A DNA stretch of 64,000 bases, taken from contig NZ_BDJC01000040.1 in the NCBI RefSeq assembly GCF_002005565.1, positions 1-64,000 of the forward strand, written 5' to 3'. The translations under genes were made by a program, and so were the position numbers. Each line of letters begins with the position of its first letter. The first letter of the stretch is position 1. Shown piece by piece: positions 8,641-19,500 of the stretch. The notes under the pieces were generated by a model. That model did not search any database. It was not told where the DNA came from and worked only from the letters and a program-made list of their open reading frames with translations. This DNA is from Streptomyces sp. JHA26. Its GTDB lineage: Bacteria; Actinomycetota; Actinomycetes; Streptomycetales; Streptomycetaceae.

Positions 8641-9492
8641 ATGGCCCTGAGGCGTGAGCCAACCGCCCGTCAGACGAGGTTGGCGACCGAACTGCGCCGA
8701 CTTCGGGAAGCGGCGGGCCTCTCCGCCCGGGAAGCGGCGGCGCTGCTCGGGGTGAGCCCTGTCCAGATCAGCCACATCGAGTCCGCCCTCGCGGGTGTGA
8801 GTGAGGATCGATTGCGTCGGCTCGCCGCCAACTACGCATGCACGGACTCCGAGTTGATCGACATGCTGGTGGCCATGGCGACCGAGCGCACCAGGGGCTG
8901 GTGGGAGGAGTACCGAGGTCTCCTGCCTGCCACCTACCTGGACCTCGCCGAGCTGGAGCACCACGCCGTGTTCCGGCGTGACGTGGCGGTCATCCACGTC
9001 CCGGGGCTCTTCCAGACAGAGGACTACGCCCGCGCACTCTTCACTTACATGAATCCGGAGTTCCCGGGCACGGAAGTGAGCCGCCGGGTCGATCACAGGA
9101 TGCAGCGGAAGGTCATTGTCGAGGGCCCCGATCCGATCCCGTACGAGACCGTGATCCACGAAGCGGCGCTGCGCATCAGGGTCGCCGGGCGTGCGGCGAC
9201 GCGTGCTCAACTTGTACGCGTTCTGGAGATGTCCGACGCTGACCACGTCACCGTCAGAGTCATCCCCTTCGCGCTGGACGACTTCGCGGGCGCGGGGAGC
9301 ACCATGGTGCACCTCGGTGGGCCGCTCCCTCGTCTGGACACCGTGGTGCGCGACGCCCCTCACGGCACGGCCTTCCTGGACGGCGAGGCTCAGTTGGAGC
9401 ACTTCCGGAGGCTGTTCCGTAGGGTGAGGGACGGGTCACTCGCACCGGAGCCGTCACGTGACCTCATCCACCAGCTGACCAAGGAGCTGTGA
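8641..9492 (+). CDS. XRE-family regulator with DUF5753 domain (WhiJ-like)
   Basis: A 283-residue protein with an N-terminal helix-turn-helix (about residues 10-65: LRRLREAAGLSAREAAALLGVSP then ISHIES) and a DUF5753 domain (from about 85, WWEEY through VPGLFQTEDYARALF to the C-terminus). This architecture is characteristic of the WhiJ-like Streptomyces regulators of development and antibiotic production. ATG 8641 is preferred to ATG 8626 because GGGAG lies 8 nt upstream of it. It is followed within 10 nt by a DUF397 gene, its usual partner, and is divergent from the HATPase gene. Confidence 0.88.
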   Translation: MALRREPTARQTRLATELRRLREAAGLSAREAAALLGVSPVQISHIESALAGVSEDRLRRLAANYACTDSELIDMLVAMATERTRGWWEEYRGLLPATYLDLAELEHHAVFRRDVAVIHVPGLFQTEDYARALFTYMNPEFPGTEVSRRVDHRMQRKVIVEGPDPIPYETVIHEAALRIRVAGRAATRAQLVRVLEMSDADHVTVRVIPFALDDFAGAGSTMVHLGGPLPRLDTVVRDAPHGTAFLDGEAQLEHFRRLFRRVRDGSLAPEPSRDLIHQLTKEL

Positions 9493-9500
9493 GGCATCCG

Positions 9501-9707
9501 ATGACCACCCCCACGCCCACCCTCTGGCGCAAGTCCTCCTACTCGGGTGGCGGAGAGGGCAACGACTGCGTGGAGATCGCGGAACTGGGCCTCCGCATAG
9601 CCATCCGCGACTCCAAGAACCCCTCCCGCGGCACCCTCTCCGTCCCCGCTCCCGCCTTCACCGCTTTCGTCGGCGCCCTCAAGGAACACCGAGGGCGCCC
9701 GGCATAG
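9501..9707 (+). CDS. DUF397 domain protein
   Basis: A 68-residue small protein with the DUF397 signature W-R-K-S-S-Y-S near the start, then G-N-D-C-V-E-I-A and I-R-D-S-K-N-P. DUF397 proteins occur beside WhiJ-like regulators and are thought to antagonise or modulate them; the mechanism is poorly defined. ATG 9501 is chosen because GAGG lies upstream; a GTG at 9489 overlapping the previous stop is the alternative. The stop codon lies inside the loop of the terminator hairpin. Confidence 0.85.
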   Translation: MTTPTPTLWRKSSYSGGGEGNDCVEIAELGLRIAIRDSKNPSRGTLSVPAPAFTAFVGALKEHRGRPA

Positions 9708-9724
9708 CACCGGGCGCCCTCGGT
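9688..9724. terminator. Bidirectional hairpin between DUF397 gene and pepN
   Basis: A perfect 15-bp stem (9688-9702 with 9710-9724) with loop CATAGCA, lying between two convergent genes. There is no U-tract on either strand, as is common in Streptomyces. The loop contains the DUF397 stop codon. Confidence 0.8.
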
Positions 9725-9750
9725 CGCGTACCGCCTGCTCGGCGTACCGC

Positions 9751-12324
9751 CTACTCGCCGGCCGCCGCGTCCGCCGCCTGGGCCCGCAGGGCGCGCTCGA
9801 TGCCCGAGCGGGACTCCGAGACCAGGCGGCGCAGGGCCGCGTTCGGCTCGGCGGAGGCCAGCCAGGCGTCCGTGCGGTCCAGGGTCTCCTGCGACACCTG
9901 CACCGCCGGGTACAGGCCGACCGCGATCTGCTGGGCGATCTCGTGCGAACGGGACTCCCAGACGCCCTTCAGCGCCTCGAAGTACCGCTCCGTGTACGGC
10001 GCCAGCAGCTCGCGCTGGTCGGTCTGGACGAAGCCGGCGATGACCGCCTCCTGCACCGCGTTCGGCAGCTTGTCGGACTCCACGACCGACTCCCAGGCCT
10101 CCGCCTTGGCCGCCTCGGTCGGGCGGGCGGCGCGCGCGGTGGCGGCGTGGCGCTCACCGGCGGCGGTCCTGTCCCGCTCGTACTCGGCCGCGATCTCCGA
10201 CCCGCCGAACCGACCCACGGCCGCCAGGCGCTGCACGAACGCCCAGCGCAGCTCCGTGTCGACGGCCAGGCCCTCGATGGTCTGCGTGCCGTCCAGCAGC
10301 GCGTCGAGGAGGTCCAGCTGCTCCGGCGTCCTCGCCGTCGCCGCGAACGCCCGCGCCCAGGCCAGCTGGTGGTCGCTGCCCGGCTCGGCGGCGCGCAGGT
10401 GCGCCAGCGTCGCCTCGGTCCAGCGGGTCAGCAGCGTCTCGCGGGCGGTGGGGGCGGCGTACTGGTCGATGGCCAGCTTCACCTGGCGGTGCAGCGACTG
10501 CACGACACCGATGTCGGACTCCTTGCCGATGCCCGACAGGACGAGGGACAGGTAGTCCCGGGTGGCCAGCTCCGCGTCCCGGGTCATGTCCCACGCCGAC
10601 GCCCAGCACAGGGCGCGCGGCAGCGACTCGGCGAAGTCGCCCAGGTGCTCGGTGACCACCGCGAGGGACTGCTCGTCCAGGCGGACCTTGGCGTACGACA
10701 GGTCGTCGTCGTTGAGGAGCAGCACCGCCGGGCGGGGCTTGCCGACCAGCTGCGGCACGGCCGTCAGCTCGCCGTCCACGTCCAGCTCGACCCGGTCGCC
10801 GCGCACCAGCCTGCCGCTCGCGTCCAGGTCGTAGGCGCCGATCGCGATGCGGTGGGGGCGCAGCGTGGGCTCGCCCTTCGCGCCGGCGGGCAGGGCCGGG
10901 GCCTCCTGGCGGATCGCGAAGGAGGTGACGACCCCGTCGGCGTCCGTCTCGATCTCCGGGCGCAGGACGTTGATGCCGGCCGTCTCCAGCCACGCCTTCG
11001 ACCAGGTCTTCAGGTCGCGGCCGGAGGTCTCCTCCAGCGCGCCCAGCAGGTCGGACAGGCGGGTGTTGCCGAACGCGTGCCGCTTGAAGTACGCCTGCAC
11101 GCCCGCGAAGAACGCGTCCTCACCCACGTACGCGACGAGCTGCTTGAGCACGCTCGCGCCCTTGGCGTAGGTGATGCCGTCGAAGTTGACGAGCACGTCG
11201 TCCAGGTCGCGGATGTCCGCCATGATCGGGTGCGTCGACGGCAGCTGGTCCTGCCGGTACGCCCAGGTCTTCATCTGGTTGGCGAACGTCGTCCACGAGT
11301 GCGGCCACTTCGAGCCCGGCGCGTCGGCCTGGCAGGCGGCCTCGGCGTAGGTGGCGAACGACTCGTTCAGCCACAGGTCGTTCCACCACTCCATGGTGAC
11401 CAGGTCGCCGAACCACATGTGCGCCAGCTCGTGCAGGATCGTCGCCGCCCGCACCTCGTACGCGGCGTCCGTCACCTTGGAGCGGAACACGTACTGGTCG
11501 CGGATGGTCACCGCGCCCGCGTTCTCCATCGCGCCCGCGTTGAACTCCGGCACGAACAACTGGTCGTACTTCTCGAACGGGTACGCGTAGTCGAACTTCT
11601 CCTGGAACCAGTCGAAGCCCTGCCGGGTCACCTCGAAGATGGCGTCCGCGTCGAGGTGCTCGGCCAGCGAGGGACGGCAGTAGATGCCGAGCGGGACGGA
11701 CTGGCCGTCCTTCTCGTACACGCTGTGCACCGAGTGGTACGGGCCGACGATCAGCGCCGTGACGTACGACGAGATCCGCGGGGTCGGCGCGAACTCCCAG
11801 ACGTTGTCCTTCGGCTCGGGGGTCGGCGAGTTGGAGATGACCGTCCAGCCCTCGGGCGCCTTCACGGTGAACTGGAACGTCGCCTTCAGGTCCGGCTGCT
11901 CGAAGCTGGCGAAGACCCGGCGCGCGTCCGGCACCTCGAACTGGGTGTAGAGGTACGCCTGGTCGTCGACCGGGTCGACGAACCGGTGCAGGCCCTCACC
12001 GGTGTTGGTGTAGGCGCAGTCGGCGACCACGCGCAGGACGTTGCGGCCCTCCAGCAGCCCCGGCAGGGCGATGCGGGAGTCCTGGAACACCTCGGCGGGG
12101 TCGAGGGCGTCGCCGTTCAGCGTCACCTCGTGGACCGTCGGCGCGACTAGGTCGATGAAGGACTCGCCGCCGCCCGGGGCGACGTCGAAGCGCACCGTGG
12201 TCACGGACCGGTAGGTGCCGCCCTCCTGCGCGCCGGTGAGATCGAGATCGATCTCGTACGAGTCAACGGTCAGCAGCTTCGCGCGCTGCTGCGCCTCTTC
12301 GCGAGTCAGGTTTGTGCCAGGCAC
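9751..12324 (-). CDS. pepN: Aminopeptidase N (M1 family), copy 1
   Basis: An 857-residue zinc aminopeptidase that removes N-terminal residues from peptides. The substrate-binding GAMEN motif is at 264-268 and the zinc site HELAH at 298-302, with the third ligand in NESFATY (Glu321). No signal peptide is seen, so it is probably cytoplasmic. The GTG start at 12324 (VPGTNLTREEAQQRAKLL) has GAGGAG upstream; the longer open frame to 12594 is rejected as it lacks family similarity. A paralogue lies at 21475-24111. The upstream gap to the divergent DUF1203 gene is 112 bp. Confidence 0.95.
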   Translation of the reverse strand: MPGTNLTREEAQQRAKLLTVDSYEIDLDLTGAQEGGTYRSVTTVRFDVAPGGGESFIDLVAPTVHEVTLNGDALDPAEVFQDSRIALPGLLEGRNVLRVVADCAYTNTGEGLHRFVDPVDDQAYLYTQFEVPDARRVFASFEQPDLKATFQFTVKAPEGWTVISNSPTPEPKDNVWEFAPTPRISSYVTALIVGPYHSVHSVYEKDGQSVPLGIYCRPSLAEHLDADAIFEVTRQGFDWFQEKFDYAYPFEKYDQLFVPEFNAGAMENAGAVTIRDQYVFRSKVTDAAYEVRAATILHELAHMWFGDLVTMEWWNDLWLNESFATYAEAACQADAPGSKWPHSWTTFANQMKTWAYRQDQLPSTHPIMADIRDLDDVLVNFDGITYAKGASVLKQLVAYVGEDAFFAGVQAYFKRHAFGNTRLSDLLGALEETSGRDLKTWSKAWLETAGINVLRPEIETDADGVVTSFAIRQEAPALPAGAKGEPTLRPHRIAIGAYDLDASGRLVRGDRVELDVDGELTAVPQLVGKPRPAVLLLNDDDLSYAKVRLDEQSLAVVTEHLGDFAESLPRALCWASAWDMTRDAELATRDYLSLVLSGIGKESDIGVVQSLHRQVKLAIDQYAAPTARETLLTRWTEATLAHLRAAEPGSDHQLAWARAFAATARTPEQLDLLDALLDGTQTIEGLAVDTELRWAFVQRLAAVGRFGGSEIAAEYERDRTAAGERHAATARAARPTEAAKAEAWESVVESDKLPNAVQEAVIAGFVQTDQRELLAPYTERYFEALKGVWESRSHEIAQQIAVGLYPAVQVSQETLDRTDAWLASAEPNAALRRLVSESRSGIERALRAQAADAAAGE

Positions 12325-12436
12325 GCGGTCATCTCCTCGTGATGTGTGGGTTGCGTCATCCTTCCACGTGACCCGTGCGCAACGCGATGTCCGTTTCCCG
12401 CCGGTGTGCGAGTCGCCCGCGCGTGAGCCTGGTGCC

Positions 12437-12913
12437 ATGAACAGCCACACCGTACGACCCGTCGCACCGGCGGTCCTGAAGGAACTGCGCGCCGTCGACG
12501 ACGCGGGCCGCGTCCCCGCCCCGGTGACCGACGACGAGGGCGGCGCGCCCCTGCGCTGCTGCCTGCGCCACAGCCGGGCCGGCGAGCGCGTCACCCTGGT
12601 GTCCTACGCCCCGCTGCGCCGCTGGGCGGCGGCGACGGGCGTCGACCCGGGCCCGTACGACGAGCAGGGGCCGGTCTTCGTCCACGCCGAGGAGTGCGCG
12701 GGACCGGACGGGGACGGCCTCGCCTTCACGCACTCGCACCGCGTCCTGCGCCGCTACTCCGCGGACGGGCGCATCCTGGGCGGGCGGCTGGTCGAGGAGC
12801 CGGACGCCTTCGGGCCCGCCCTCCGGGAGGCGTTCGACGACCCGGCCGTGGCGTTCGTCCACGTCCGGGCCGTCGAGTACGGCTGCTTCCTCTACGAGGT
12901 CGGGCGGGGTTAG
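12437..12913 (+). CDS. DUF1203 domain protein
   Basis: A 158-residue protein fitting DUF1203: CCLRHSRAGERVTLVSYAPL near residue 42, then GPVFVHAEEC, and the C-terminal FVHVRAVEYGCFLYEV. Function unknown in the literature I know; the conserved Cys/His residues are compatible with metal binding but this is inference. Starts at ATG 12437, with no strong ribosome site. Its last 4 bp overlap the 3' end of the convergent asd gene. Confidence 0.75.
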   Translation: MNSHTVRPVAPAVLKELRAVDDAGRVPAPVTDDEGGAPLRCCLRHSRAGERVTLVSYAPLRRWAAATGVDPGPYDEQGPVFVHAEECAGPDGDGLAFTHSHRVLRRYSADGRILGGRLVEEPDAFGPALREAFDDPAVAFVHVRAVEYGCFLYEVGRG

Positions 12914-13926
12914 CCCTTCAGCTCCGCGGCCACCAGCTCCGCGATCTGCACCGCGTTCAGGGCCGCGCCCTTGCGCAGGTTGTCGTTGGAGACGAACAGG
13001 GCGAGGCCGTTCTCGACGGTCTCGTCCCGGCGGATGCGGCCCACGTAGGAGGGGTCCTGGCCGGCGGCCTGGAGCGGGGTCGGCACCTCGGTGAGCGCGA
13101 CGCCGGGGGCGCCGGCCAGCAGCTCCTTGGCGCGCTCGACGCTGATCGGGCGGGCGAAGCGGGCGTTGATCTGGAGGGAGTGGCCGGTGAAGACGGGCAC
13201 GCGCACGCAGGTGCCGGACACCTTCAGCTCCGGGATCTCCAGGATCTTGCGGGACTCGTTGCGGAGCTTCTGCTCCTCGTCCGTCTCGTGCAGACCGTCG
13301 TCGACGATCGAGCCGGCCAGCGGCAGCACGTTGTACGCGATCGGCGCCACGTACTTCTCCGGCTTCGGGAACTCGGCCGCCGACCCGTCGTGGGTGAGCT
13401 TCGGGGCGTCGTCGCCGACCTTCTTGACCTGCTCGAACAGCTCGTCCACGCCGGCCAGGCCGGACCCGGACACCGCCTGGTAGGTGGCGACGACGAGGGC
13501 TTCGAGGCCCGCCTCCGCGTGCAGCGGACGCAGCACGGGCATCGCGGCCATCGTGGTGCAGTTCGGGTTGGCGATGATGCCCTTGGGGCGGTCGGCGATC
13601 GCGTGCGGGTTCACCTCGGAGACCACGAGGGGGACCTCGGGGTCGCGGCGCCACGCGGAGGAGTTGTCGATCACGACCGGGCCCTGGGAGGCGACCTTCT
13701 CGGCCAGCGCCTTGGAGGTGGCGCCGCCCGCGGAGAACAGCACGATGTCCAGCCCGGAGTAGTCGGCGGTGGCCGCGTCCTCCACCGTGATGCCGTCCAG
13801 GTCCTTGCCGGCCGAGCGGGCCGAGGCGAACAGGCGCAGCTCCGTGACCGGGAAGTCGCGCTCCGTGAGGATCCTGCGCATGACCGTGCCGACCTGACCG
13901 GTGGCTCCGACGATTCCGACCCTCAC
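12910..13926 (-). CDS. asd: Aspartate-semialdehyde dehydrogenase
   Basis: A 338-residue enzyme reducing aspartyl phosphate to aspartate semialdehyde with NADPH, the branch point to lysine/diaminopimelate, threonine and methionine. The Rossmann start VGIVGATGQVG, the active-site NPNCTT (Cys123) and the later RVPVFTGHS motif are all present. GTG start at 13926 with GAAGGAG upstream. The TAA stop overlaps the convergent DUF1203 gene by 4 bp. No aspartokinase gene is adjacent in this window. Confidence 0.96.
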   Translation of the reverse strand: MRVGIVGATGQVGTVMRRILTERDFPVTELRLFASARSAGKDLDGITVEDAATADYSGLDIVLFSAGGATSKALAEKVASQGPVVIDNSSAWRRDPEVPLVVSEVNPHAIADRPKGIIANPNCTTMAAMPVLRPLHAEAGLEALVVATYQAVSGSGLAGVDELFEQVKKVGDDAPKLTHDGSAAEFPKPEKYVAPIAYNVLPLAGSIVDDGLHETDEEQKLRNESRKILEIPELKVSGTCVRVPVFTGHSLQINARFARPISVERAKELLAGAPGVALTEVPTPLQAAGQDPSYVGRIRRDETVENGLALFVSNDNLRKGAALNAVQIAELVAAELKG

Positions 13927-14044
13927 GGTGACTCCTTCTGGTGACGTGCGTGCACCCGGCCGGGCGGGCGGGGCCCTTCCATCATGTGCGGAATCCCGGT
14001 CGGTGTGTCCAATCGTTTGCCCGAGTGATGGACGGGCAACCCTC

Positions 14045-16434
14045 TCAGCTCCGCTTCTCGATCACCCAGTCGCCGAGCGCCCGCACGTGGAGAATCCCTT
14101 CCGAGATGTGCTGCGTACCGGAAGTTGCGGTGACTTTGCGCCGCGGGAACAGATTTTCGTCCAGCTGGTAGACGTGCTGCAGGCCGCTCGTGGAGACGAT
14201 GGACACCTCGGTGTCCGGTCCGGTGTGACGTACGACTCCGTACCCGGTGCCCTGGGTCCGCGCGCCCAGCAGGGGCGCCTCGGCGAAGGCGGCGGGCTCC
14301 AGCCGCCACTTCGTGTCCTCCGGGCAGACGACCAGGAGGTAGCAGGTGCCGCCCGGATCGACCCAGACCGGGCCGAGGGCGGGCCGGTGGCGGTTGCTGA
14401 CGTCGGCGATGATCGTCGATTTGCCGAACGGGTGGTTCCAGGCGCGCGCCGTCAGCCACCCCTCCTTCCTGCGGGAGGTCCGCCGGAGCGTCATCAGCGT
14501 CGGCGGCCCCTGGTAGCGCAGCACGGTGCTGCCCCTGCCCTCGACCGGGCCGGTGACCAGCGGCGCGTGCCCCTCGGGCACCAGCTGGAAGCTCCACGGC
14601 CCGGAGTGCCTGACCTGCACGGTCCGCTCGGACGCGCCCGAGCCGAAGGCCAGCGCGGTGCCGCGTACCCCGTGGGTGTGGGTGTTCAGCCATTCCGTCT
14701 CGTCGCCGTACTCGTCCACCGAGCGGGCCTCGACGTCGTGGCTGCGCTTGGCCTCCTTGAACTCGTACCGCACCAGCGACGGCCGGCCCGGACGGGGACT
14801 GACCAGCGTGATCTTCTTGTCGCCCTTGCCCTCGTACACGCCGGTCGCCTGCTGCCGGGACCGGCCGCGGCCGTGCTCCGGCTCGACGGTGAGCTCCCAC
14901 TGGTGCCGGCTCTTGTCGATCACGAGCAGGAGGGGGCCCTCGGGGATCTGCACGGTCTCCCTGACCCGGCGGCCGTTCCAGGCGTGGACCAGCTCCTCGG
15001 CGGGACGCCGCAGCTCGCTCTGGCTGTCGCCCGCGTGGTAGTTGAGCTGGAACCAGCCGTTGTGGCGGTCGGTCGCCCGCACCTTCACCTCGGCCGCGGG
15101 GCCCGTGTGGAGGAAGACCTCGCGGCCGCTGCCCTCGATGGTCCCGGCGTCGAGCCGGCGGGCCGCCGACAGGGGCAGGACGGTCAGCTCCCACTTCCCG
15201 TCGTGGCGCACCTTCAGCTTCAGCGGGCCGCCCTTGCGCGGCGGCACGAGCAGGGCGCGGCCGTGGCGGTCGGGCAGGTCGTCGCAGAAGACGTCGTCCT
15301 CGCGGCCGGGGATCTGGACGTGCAGGAAGGCGTGGTCCCGGACCTTCGCCTCGAGGATCACCGGCCCGGAGTCGGGCGGGAACGGCAGGTCCACGATGAT
15401 CGTCTTCGCCTTGTCGCCGGTGAAGGTGAGCGGCTCGAACGCGAAGGGCTCGTCGCCCCAGGAGGGGTCGTCGTCGGGCAGGACGGTGACGCCGGGCGGG
15501 ACGGAGGCGGGCGCCGGGGCGGTGGCGAAGGGTGGGACGCCGGGCGCCCAGGGCGTCGCGGTGGGTACGGAGGCGGGCGCCGGCACGGATGCCGCGGGTA
15601 CGGCCGTGGCGGAGGCCGCGCCGGGTGCGGCCGGCGGGGTGGCGGCGGGCGGGGCGAACGGCGGGGACACGGACCCCGCGGGCTGCACCGCCGCGGGCGC
15701 GGCACCCCCCGCGGGCGCACCCCCGTCTTGCCCACACCCGTCAGCGGCACGGGCCCGGACGTCGGCACGGGCCCGGACGTCGGCACGGGGGCAGGCCCAG
15801 ACACGGGCACGGGCCCGGACACGGGCGCGGCAGCGGCCGGCACCACCGGCGGAGCCGCCTGCGCGGCCGGGACCGCCGTGGACCCCGCAGCTACCGGGGC
15901 CGCCGCGGCCCCCGCGACCACCACCCCGAAGTCCGTCGCCAGCCCCGCCAGCCCGGTGTCGTAGCCCTGGCCCACCGCGCGGAACCGCCACGCCCCGTCG
16001 CGCCGGTAGAGCTCCCCGAGCACGAAGGCCGTCTCGCTGGACGCGTCCCTCACGTCGTAGTGCGCCACCACCGTGCCGTCGGGCGCCACCACCTGCGCGT
16101 ACAGGCCGGGGACCTGCCCGAACACCCCGTCGTCGCAGGACCCGGCGATCAGCACCCGCTGGACGGCCGCCTCGATCCGCGGCAGGTCCAGCTCCAGCCA
16201 CTCGGCGAGCTGCCCGCCGCCCTCCCCGGTGCCCACGTGGCGCACGGTGCCGGACGGGTGCGCGGGCTGGCCGTGGAAGACGATGTCGGCGTCGCCGCGC
16301 ACCGTGCCGGCCGCGTCGAGCAGCAGCGCGGCGGCCTCCACGGCGGGCACCCCCGGTACCCGGTTCCGGCCCACGGCGATCCGCAACGGGACGGTCGGAA
16401 CAGGGGCGTTGGCGCCTTTGGTCATGTGCGTCAT
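14045..16434 (-). CDS. TerD-family protein with long C-terminal beta-repeat region; apparent frameshift
   Basis: Residues 1 to about 180 form a TerD domain (LRIAVGRNRVPG, then DIVFHGQ, WLELDLPRIEAAVQRVLIAGSCDDG, and GELYRRDGAWRFRAVGQGYDTGLAGL). A 60-80 residue Ala/Pro/Val linker follows, then about 540 residues of beta-rich modules each ending in phrases like KVRHDGKWELTV or VRHSGPWSFQLVPEG. The two halves lie in different frames. Adding one base at the C5 run 15720-15724 or the C6 run 15705-15710 (+ strand) joins them into 796 residues. TerD proteins are linked to tellurite and stress resistance and often bind calcium. Either a sequencing slip or a real frameshift; only one base is at issue. 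Start could also be 16443 or 16425. Confidence 0.75.
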
Positions 16435-16536
16435 GCGGCACATGGTGACAGTGAAGGCAGTGTGAAGAAAAGATCTACGGTGCGGAGCTGAACGTTCCGC
16501 TGCGAACCGGCCCAGAAGGGCGAACGCGGCACAGGC

Positions 16537-16572
16537 GAGGGGGCGGGCACCCCGGCGGGCGCCCGCCCCCTC
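16537..16572 (-). terminator. Hairpin after the subtilase gene
   Basis: A perfect 12-bp G+C stem (GAGGGGGCGGGC, 16537-16548, with 16561-16572) lies 19 bp past the stop of the minus-strand subtilase gene. It separates that gene from the terD-like gene. Confidence 0.65.
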
Positions 16573-16590
16573 ACGGCCTGCCGTACCGGA

Positions 16591-19500
16591 CTACGGCACG
16601 ACCTTGCCGATCCGTACGCTGCCCAGGCCCGCGACCGTGCCGCGCGCGTTGACCAGCTGGACCCGGCCGAAGAACTCACGGCCCTCCGGCGCGGCGGCCA
16701 GCGCGGTCGCGCTGCCGGAGACCGTCGCCGTCTCGCCCGTGCCGAGCTTCACCGGCGCCGAGCCGTCCACGGTGACCGAGCCGAGGGACGTGGCGAAGTA
16801 CACGTCCCGGTAGTCGTACCCGGTGGTGCCGGACGGCACCGAGTAGCCCGCGACCTCCACGGTGTAGGTGCCGGCGGCCGGGGCCGGGATCGACACCGAC
16901 TCCTCCGAGTCGCCGTCGGCGGACTGGCCGGCGACGGCGCCGTCCTGGTCGTAGACCGTCAGGTCCAGGTCGGAGGCCGCGTCGGAGACGCCCCCGATGG
17001 CGACGTCGAGCGACGTGGCGCCCGCGGGCACCTCGACCGTGGTCGTCACCGTCTCGCCCTGCCCGATCGTCGGGCGGGACGTCTTCGCCGAGCCGAGCGG
17101 GCCGCCGACCAGCTTGCCCTCGAGGGCGGCGTACCGGTTCGTCACCGTCCAGGACGCGGTCGCCGGGGTGCCCGCCTTCGCCTCGGGCACGGTCACGACC
17201 TCCGGGTCGAAGTCGGCGCCGAGGACGCCGACGTCCAGCGTGTACGGGTTGTCCAGCAGCGGCGAGGTGCGCCGCGCCTCGACCTCGATCTCCCAGACAC
17301 CGGGCTGCGGGTCGGCGTACGCGCGCACGTCGGGCCGGCAGCCGTTGCCGTCGAGGTAGTTGTTGTAGCAGTACGGCGTGGACGTGTTGTCGACCGCGAC
17401 GCCGTACGGGTGGATGGCGATGAACCGGGTCTGGCTCTCGTCCTTCAGCCCGCCGATCGCCACCTCGAGCGTCTTCGCGCCCTCGGGAACGGTCACGAAG
17501 TACGACTGGGTGCTGTTGCGCTGCACGGAGTTCTTCGCGGAGAAGGAGTACGTCAGCGGCGCGGAGACCACGACCGTGGTCAGGACCTGCTTGTCGATGC
17601 CCCCGGTGCGCGGGTCGTCGACCTCGAGGATCGCGCTCTTGAGGCCCGCGGAGCCCGGCCGCGCCTCGACCTCGACGGTCACCGGCTCGTTCAGCGGCAG
17701 CCTCACCTCGTCGGAGCCGACGATCCGGAAGGTGCGCCCGGCGTTGTTCTCGAAGTGCAGCTCGTGCCGGATCGCCTTGTCGGCGCCGGAGGTACGGGTC
17801 AGCGTGATCTCGTACGTCTTCTTCTGGCCCGCCCTCAGGCCGCCCTCGCGGTCGTACAGGCCGGTGCCGTGGCCGGGGGTCTTCAGGAACTGGTCGATCG
17901 CGGTGTCGACCGGCGCCTCGACGGTGTACTCGTGCGCGGTGACGCCGCGCTCGATCGCCCGCCAGGCGTCGGGCACGTTGACCAGGCCCGCGCCCTCCTC
18001 GTACGCCTGCACGCCCTTGATGTGGTCGGCGGTGGAGGTCAGCGCGGTGCGCAGCTTCGCCGGGGTGAGGTCGACGCCCTCGCGCTCGGCGGCGGACAGC
18101 AGCAGCGCGGCGGCGCCGGCGGCCTGCGGGGAGGCCATGGAGGTGCCCTGGAGCATGCCGTAGCCGGCCGGCAGGTCGTAGCCGGCCTCCGGGACGGGGG
18201 CGCCGGGCATCCAGGTCTGGATGGTGTTGACCGCGGCGCCGGGCGCGGTGAGCGTCGGCGTGAACCCGCCGTCCTCACGCGGGCCGCGCGAGGAGAACGG
18301 CATCATCGCGTACTTCGTCCGCACCGCGGAGCCGTAGTTGGCGGCCCAGGTCTCGCGGGAGATGGACGCGCCCACCGAGATGACCTTGTCGGCCAGGCCC
18401 GGGTCGCCGATGGTGTTGGCGCCGGGGCCCTCGTTGCCCGCGGAGATCACCAGCTGGACGCCGTAGGTGTCGATGAGCCGCGTGTAGAGCTCGGCGCGCG
18501 CGTTGTTGCCGTCGTTCAGCGCCGGGAGGCCGCCGATGGACATGTTGACGATGTCGACGCCGCGGTTCATGACCAGGTCCATCATGCCCTCGGTGAGCGC
18601 GATGTTGGTGCAGCCGCCGGACCAGGAGCAGGCGCGCGAGGAGACGATCTTCGCGCCCGGGGCCGCGCCGTTCATCTTCCCGCCGAACAGGCCGTGGGCG
18701 GCGGCGAGTCCGGCCACGTGGGTGCCGTGCTCGGACTCGATGACGCCGATGTTGACGAAGTCGGCCCTGGTGCCCGACCCGTCGACGAGGACGTCCTTGC
18801 GGATCTCGACCACGAACGGCTGGCGCTCGGCCACGTCCGTCCTCGGGTCGTCGGTGCCGAAGTACCCGATCTGGAAGCCGTCCTTGTACGGCTTCATCGG
18901 GGTGTCGTCGGTGAAGTCGTGGTTGCCGTTCAGGTCGACGCGGACCGTGCCGGCCTGCGCGTCGTACAGGACGCCCCAGGAGTCGGTGGTGTCGCCGTCC
19001 CGGTTGGCGTCGCCCTTGGCGTCGCCGCCGGCGGTGACGGACTCGCGGAAGACGTTGACCCGGTACGACCCGGCGGGCGCCGTCCAGCTCCGGCCGCCGT
19101 AGGTGAAGGCGGGGCCGGACACCGCGGTGTCCATGCGCCGCCAGGTGGCGTCCCCGTCGACGACCGGGTCGGTCGCGGTGACCCAGTCGACGATCTTGCG
19201 CTCGCCGGTGGTGGTCCTCTGCAGCGCCGGGTGGGCGAGGTCCACGCCCGAGTCGAGGATGCCGATGGTGACGCCGCGGCCGTCCGCCTTCGGGTTCTTC
19301 TTCACGAAGTCGACGGCGCCCGTCTCGAAGGACGGGTTGTACGGGTTCTCGGCGGGCGTGTTCCGGTTGGGCGCCGGGTGGGAACGGCCCTGGTGCGAGG
19401 CGCCCTTCGCCGTGTCCGCGCTCGGTGTCGGGTCGTCCAGCGGGATCTCGTCGCGCAGGTCGATGCCGTGCACGGAGGAGAGCTTCGCGGCGGCGGCGAT

